Positions 60,593-64,000 of a DNA stretch of 64,000 nucleotides are shown here, piece by piece (position 1 is the stretch's first letter; each line of letters starts with the position of its first letter). Source of the stretch: Streptomyces malachitofuscus (lineage in GTDB: Bacteria > Actinomycetota > Actinomycetes > Streptomycetales > Streptomycetaceae); contig NZ_BMUF01000008.1 of NCBI RefSeq assembly GCF_014650055.1, positions 186,001 through 250,000 of the forward strand. Reading direction: 5' to 3'. Both the position numbers and the translations under genes were made by a program. Below the pieces are notes generated by a model that searched no databases, had not been told where the DNA came from, and saw only the letters and a list, made by a program, of their open reading frames with translations.

Positions 60593-62419
60593 TCAGAACG
60601 CCGCCTCGTCCAGTTCCATCAGGTCCAGTTCGACGCCCTCGGCGACCTTGCGGGCCAGGGTGACGCCCGGGAGGACGTTGGCCGCGAAGAACCGGGCCGC
60701 GGCGATCTTGCCGGTGTAGAAGGCCTGGTCCTTGGCGGTGGCCGTCGCCAGCTTGTCGGCGGCGACCGCGGCGCCCTTGAGGAGCAGGTAGCCGACGATC
60801 ACGTCGCCGGAGGCCATCAGCAGGCGGGTGGTGTTCAGGCCCACCTTGTAGATGTTCTTGACGTCCTGCTCGGTGGCCGCCAGGTCGGTGAGCATCAGGC
60901 CGACGATGGCCTCCAGCTCGACCGCCGCCTTGGCCAGGTGCTCGCGGGCGCCCGCCAGTTCCTCGCCGCCTTCGCCGAGCGCCAGGAACTTCTTGATGTC
61001 CTCGGCGAGCGAGTTGAGGGCCGCGCCCTGGTTGCGGACGATCTTCCGGAAGAAGAAGTCCTGGCCCTGGATCGCGGTGGTGCCCTCGTACAGGGTGTCG
61101 ATCTTGGAGTCCCGGATGTACTGCTCGATCGGGTACTCCTGCAGGAAGCCGGAGCCGCCGAAGGTCTGCAGCGACTGGGCGAGCTGCTCGTAGCCCTTCT
61201 CGGAGCCGTAGCCCTTGACGATGGGCAGCAGCAGGTCGTTGAGCGCGTGCTCGGCCGACACGTCCTCGCCCGCCGCCTCCTTCACCGCGATGGTGTCCTG
61301 GACGGACGCGGTGTAGAGGACGAGGGCGCGCATGCCCTCCGCGTACGCCTTCTGCGTCATCAGCGAGCGGCGCACGTCGGGGTGGTGGGTGATGGTGACC
61401 TTGGGCGCGGACTTGTCCATGAAGTTGGCCAGGTCGGGGCCCTGGACGCGCTCCTTGGCGTACTCCAGCGCGTTCAGGTAGCCCGTGGACAGCGTGGAGA
61501 TCGCCTTCGTGCCGACCATCATGCGGGCGAACTCGATGATGCGGAACATCTGGCGGATGCCGTCGTGCTTGTCGCCGATCAGCCAGCCCTTGGCGGGGTG
61601 GCGGTCGCCGAAGGTCATCTCGCAGGTGTTGGAGGCCTTCAGGCCCATCTTGTGCTCGACGTTGGTGGCGTAGACGCCGTTGCGCTCGCCCAGCTCGCCG
61701 GTCTCGAAGTCGAACAGGTACTTCGGGACGAGGAAGAGGGACAGGCCCTTGGTGCCGGGGCCGGCGCCCTCCGGGCGGGCCAGCACGTAGTGGAAGATGT
61801 TCTCCGTCATGTCGTGCTCACCGGACGTGATGAACCGCTTCACGCCCTCGATGTGCCAGGAGCCGTCCTCCTGCTGCACGGCCTTGGTGCGGCCGGCGCC
61901 CACGTCCGAGCCGGCGTCCGGCTCGGTGAGGACCATGGTGGAGCCCCACTGCTTCTCGACCGCGATCTGCGCGATCTTCTTCTGGACCTCGTTGCCCTCG
62001 TCGTAGAGGATCCCGGCGAAGGCCGGACCGGAGGAGTACATCCACACGGCCGGGTTGGCGCCCAGGATCAGCTCGGCGTACGCCCAGATCAGCGAGGGCG
62101 GGGCGGTGGTGCCGCCGATGGCCTCGGGCAGGCCGAGACGCCAGTACTCGGAGTCCATGAAGGCCTGGAAGCTCTTCTTGAAGGACGCCGGGACCGGCGC
62201 GGTGTTGGTCTCCGGGTCGAAGACCGGCGGGTTGCGGTCGGCGTCGGTGAAGGACTCGGCCAGCTCGTTCTCCGCGAGCCGGGTCAGTTCGTCGAGGATG
62301 CTCTTCGCGGTCTCGGCGTCCATCTCCTCGAACGGGCCCGTGCCGTACAGCTTGTCGCGCCCGAGTACTTCGAAGAGGTTGAACTCGATGTCGCGGAGAT
62401 TCGACTTGTAGTGCCCCAT
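60593..62419 (-). CDS. acyl-CoA dehydrogenase, long form (DmdC-like)
   Basis: 608 residues: N-terminal extension, ACAD core with [19 protein letters not shown] and [20 protein letters not shown], catalytic Glu likely in [16 protein letters not shown], and a C-terminal helical extension. This long architecture is shared with 3-methylmercaptopropionyl-CoA dehydrogenases and very-long-chain enzymes. The substrate cannot be fixed from sequence. ATG 62419 follows CGGAG. Confidence 0.9.
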   Translation of the reverse strand: MGHYKSNLRDIEFNLFEVLGRDKLYGTGPFEEMDAETAKSILDELTRLAENELAESFTDADRNPPVFDPETNTAPVPASFKKSFQAFMDSEYWRLGLPEAIGGTTAPPSLIWAYAELILGANPAVWMYSSGPAFAGILYDEGNEVQKKIAQIAVEKQWGSTMVLTEPDAGSDVGAGRTKAVQQEDGSWHIEGVKRFITSGEHDMTENIFHYVLARPEGAGPGTKGLSLFLVPKYLFDFETGELGERNGVYATNVEHKMGLKASNTCEMTFGDRHPAKGWLIGDKHDGIRQMFRIIEFARMMVGTKAISTLSTGYLNALEYAKERVQGPDLANFMDKSAPKVTITHHPDVRRSLMTQKAYAEGMRALVLYTASVQDTIAVKEAAGEDVSAEHALNDLLLPIVKGYGSEKGYEQLAQSLQTFGGSGFLQEYPIEQYIRDSKIDTLYEGTTAIQGQDFFFRKIVRNQGAALNSLAEDIKKFLALGEGGEELAGAREHLAKAAVELEAIVGLMLTDLAATEQDVKNIYKVGLNTTRLLMASGDVIVGYLLLKGAAVAADKLATATAKDQAFYTGKIAAARFFAANVLPGVTLARKVAEGVELDLMELDEAAF

Positions 62420-62580
62420 GGCGACGGCTCCGTTAGAGAGATCGGCGAGGCACTGACTCCTCGCACCTAGTTCACGTACCAACAAGTAGCTACGATGATG
62501 CTACCCGTCGGTAATAAGAAGCAACCCCGATCCGGACATCTGTGACCCAGCCCTCCCGGAGGGTCAGTAGTCTGTGCGGC

Positions 62581-63045
62581 ATGTACGGCTACGACCAGAG
62601 CGCGGGGACGCAACAGGGTTACGTCCCGCCGCAGCAGCAGATGCCGGGCGGGTACGGGCAGCAGGCGCCGCTGTATCCCGAGCCGTCCGCACCCTCGCTC
62701 GCCGATGCCGTGCGTGCGTTCACCACAGGCCAGATGGCGGCCGAGGACTTCCAGCAGGTCTTCGCCACGTCCAAGGTCTACTGCCCGCGCGGTGACAACC
62801 CCGGATTCCTCGCCCTGCACAACACCCAGCAGCCGGTGATCCCGATGTTCACCTCGCTCAAGGAGCTGCGGCGGTACGCGGGCAAGGAGTCCAAGTATTT
62901 CGTGATCACCGGCGCCGAGGTGATCGACCTCCTGCCCACCGGCTACGGCTTCGTGCTCGACATGGAGGGCGAGCACCGGATGGTGTTCGACGCCAAGGCC
63001 GTGGAGCAGATGGTCGAGTTCGCCATGCGCCGTATGTATGGCTGA
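62581..63045 (+). CDS. SseB-family protein
   Basis: 154 residues. A Tyr/Gln/Pro-rich N-terminus (1-35) precedes the SseB fold with QQVFATSKVYCPRGD, QPVIPMFTSLKELRRYAG and DLLPTGYGFVLD. SseB-like proteins are of unknown role in actinomycetes. Followed by a strong terminator. Confidence 0.85.
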   Translation: MYGYDQSAGTQQGYVPPQQQMPGGYGQQAPLYPEPSAPSLADAVRAFTTGQMAAEDFQQVFATSKVYCPRGDNPGFLALHNTQQPVIPMFTSLKELRRYAGKESKYFVITGAEVIDLLPTGYGFVLDMEGEHRMVFDAKAVEQMVEFAMRRMYG

Positions 63046-63093
63046 AGCCAGTGCCGCGCAGACGGCTGAAAACGCCCGTCTGCGCCCGCGCAG

Positions 63094-63119
63094 AGCCCGG
63101 AGGGAATTCCCTCCGGGCT
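63094..63119. terminator. Hairpin terminator of the SseB gene
   Basis: A 26-bp perfect palindrome (AGCCCGGAGGGAA with its complement) followed by TTTCTCC. Confidence 0.88.
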
Positions 63120-63164
63120 TTCTCCGTTCCGGGTGGCAGGAAGTTCAACGCTCAACTAAAGTGG

Positions 63165-63902
63165 GTGTACCCGAGGAGGTACATCGACGGGATCTTCGAC
63201 CACCAGGACTCCAACGGCGGTGGCGGCACCATCACCAACGGTGACACCCAGTGGATGACGGCGGGCGCCGGTCTGCTGCACATCGAGGCGCCGCCGGAGC
63301 ACCTGGTCGTGTCCGGCGGGCTCTTCCACGGGCTCCAGCTGTGGGTGAACCTCCCCGCCCGGGACAAGATGATGGCGCCGCGCTACCAGGACATCCGCAG
63401 CGGCAGCGTCCAGCTGCTCACCTCCCCCGACGGCGGCGCGCTGCTGCGGGTCATCGCCGGTGAGCTGGACGGCCACGAGGGCCCCGGCATCACACACACG
63501 CCGATCACGATGATCCACGCGACGCTCGCACCGGGCGCCGAGGTCACCCTGCCCTGGCGGGAGGACTTCAACGGCCTGGCGTACGTCATGGCCGGGCGCG
63601 GGTCGGTCGGCGCCGAGCGCCGTCCGATCCACCTGGGCCAGACGGCGGTCTTCGGCGCCGGCTCCTCGCTGACCGTCCGCGCGGACGAGAAGCAGGACGC
63701 GCACACGCCGGACCTGGAGGTCGTCCTCCTCGGGGGGCAGCCCATCCGTGAGCCCATGGCCCACTACGGCCCGTTCGTGATGAACACCAAGGACGAGCTG
63801 ATGCAGGCCTTCGAGGACTTCCAGAAGGGCCGCCTCGGCACGATCCCGGCCGTGCACGGCATGACCGAGGCGGGTCCCGCGGACGGCGCCGACGGTGCCT
63901 GA
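63165..63902 (+). pseudogene. pirin-family gene lacking its 5' third
   Basis: From YIDGIFDHQDSNGGGG onward the frame codes for an ordinary pirin: cupin residues in LLHIEAPPEHL, then PARDKMMAPRYQDI and the C-terminal cupin with REPMAHYGPFVMN. The usual first 80-90 residues of pirins, with the first metal-ligand HPHRG motif, are absent. Just upstream is GAGGAGG (63173-63179), which looks like the gene's own ribosome site, joined directly to the middle of the gene at TACATCGACGG. No start codon follows the site until ATG 63253. Probably an internal deletion between short repeats; GTG 63165 is a formal start. Confidence 0.65.
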
Positions 63903-63910
63903 GCCCTGCA

Positions 63911-63958
63911 CGGGACGGCCGCCGGCGGACACCACGACGTCCGCCGGCGGCCGTCCCG
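63911..63958. terminator. Bidirectional hairpin terminator
   Basis: CGGGACGGCCGCCGGCGGAC (63911-63930) and its exact complement at 63939-63958 form a 20-bp stem with an eight-base loop, between convergent genes. Confidence 0.88.
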
Positions 63959-63963
63959 TCCGC

Positions 63964-64000
63964 TCAGTCGGGTCGCGCGCCGTCCTTCTCGTACAGCTCG
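63964..64000 (-). CDS. C-terminal end of an unidentified protein (cut by window)
   Basis: Reading in from the window edge on the minus strand gives ELYEKDGARPD and a TGA at 63966-63964, immediately beyond the terminator. Too little remains to name it. Confidence 0.45.
   Translation of the reverse strand, partial: ELYEKDGARPD

Overview
The window is chromosomal DNA of a Streptomyces species. The evidence is the very high GC content with strong third-position G/C bias, many GTG starts, ATGA/GTGA gene overlaps, paired branched-chain 2-oxo acid dehydrogenase operons, PASTA-type Ser/Thr kinases, a bacterial proteasome activator and a gamma-butyrolactone signalling locus. A 15/16 match to the ParB site parS (25863-25878) and scattered DnaA-box-like sequences suggest the region lies within reach of oriC, as the equivalent core genes do in other Streptomyces.

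Layout. 1-2530: a MacB/LolD-type ABC ATPase (cut by the window edge) divergent from a LuxR-type two-component system. 2571-5364: an AfsA-like synthase and an SDR-like epimerase divergent from a TetR-type butyrolactone receptor homologue, with an ARE-like operator between them. 5506-8287: DUF2252, a J-domain-like protein and a rhodanese. 8315-19110: phenylacetate catabolism (paaABCDE, paaN, a paaH-like dehydrogenase and a TetR regulator), interrupted by a DUF5819/HTTM pair and a SpoU methylase; an identical 20-bp operator lies in front of paaA and between paaN and paaH. 19162-23439: Lrp regulator and first BCDH operon (E1 alpha, E1 beta, E2). 23524-30010: MobA-like/DUF6457 fusion, MoeA, a K+ channel, a DrrAB-like ABC exporter and a quinone oxidoreductase. 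30044-35090: surface protein, proteasome activator Bpa and two divergent Ser/Thr kinases. 35474-39084: second BCDH operon.

39148-51367 is accessory and holds the most interesting system. A regulatory triad (membrane protein, ImmA/IrrE peptidase, XRE regulator) faces a RiPP operon. The operon encodes a small membrane protein, a SnoaL-like protein, an F420/LLM-type reductase, a LanD/TvaF-type cysteine decarboxylase, a kinase-like protein, a 47-residue precursor ending in Cys, a catalytic plus a non-catalytic M16 peptidase, an APH-type kinase, a HopA1-family lyase and an SDR. This is the enzyme set of class V lanthipeptides (lexapeptide, cacaoidin, pristinin), which is shared in part with thioamitides, but there is no YcaO/TfuA and no methyltransferase. 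The predicted core has four Thr, no Ser and one C-terminal Cys, so only one thioether (AviMeCys) ring is possible, with the same spacing as in thioviridamide. A dehydrobutyrine-rich, AviMeCys-containing peptide, possibly with D-aminobutyrate and a reduced alpha-hydroxy N-cap, is predicted.

51461-64000 returns to core genes: a K15-like DD-peptidase, GntR regulator and MFS transporter, maleylpyruvate isomerase-like protein, nitrilase-family hydrolase, LURP-one protein with a MITE-like element at its 3' end, FAD oxidoreductase, DUF6458, M18 aminopeptidase, long acyl-CoA dehydrogenase, SseB-like protein and a pirin gene that appears to have lost its 5' third. No rRNA, tRNA, CRISPR array, prophage or complete insertion sequence was seen.
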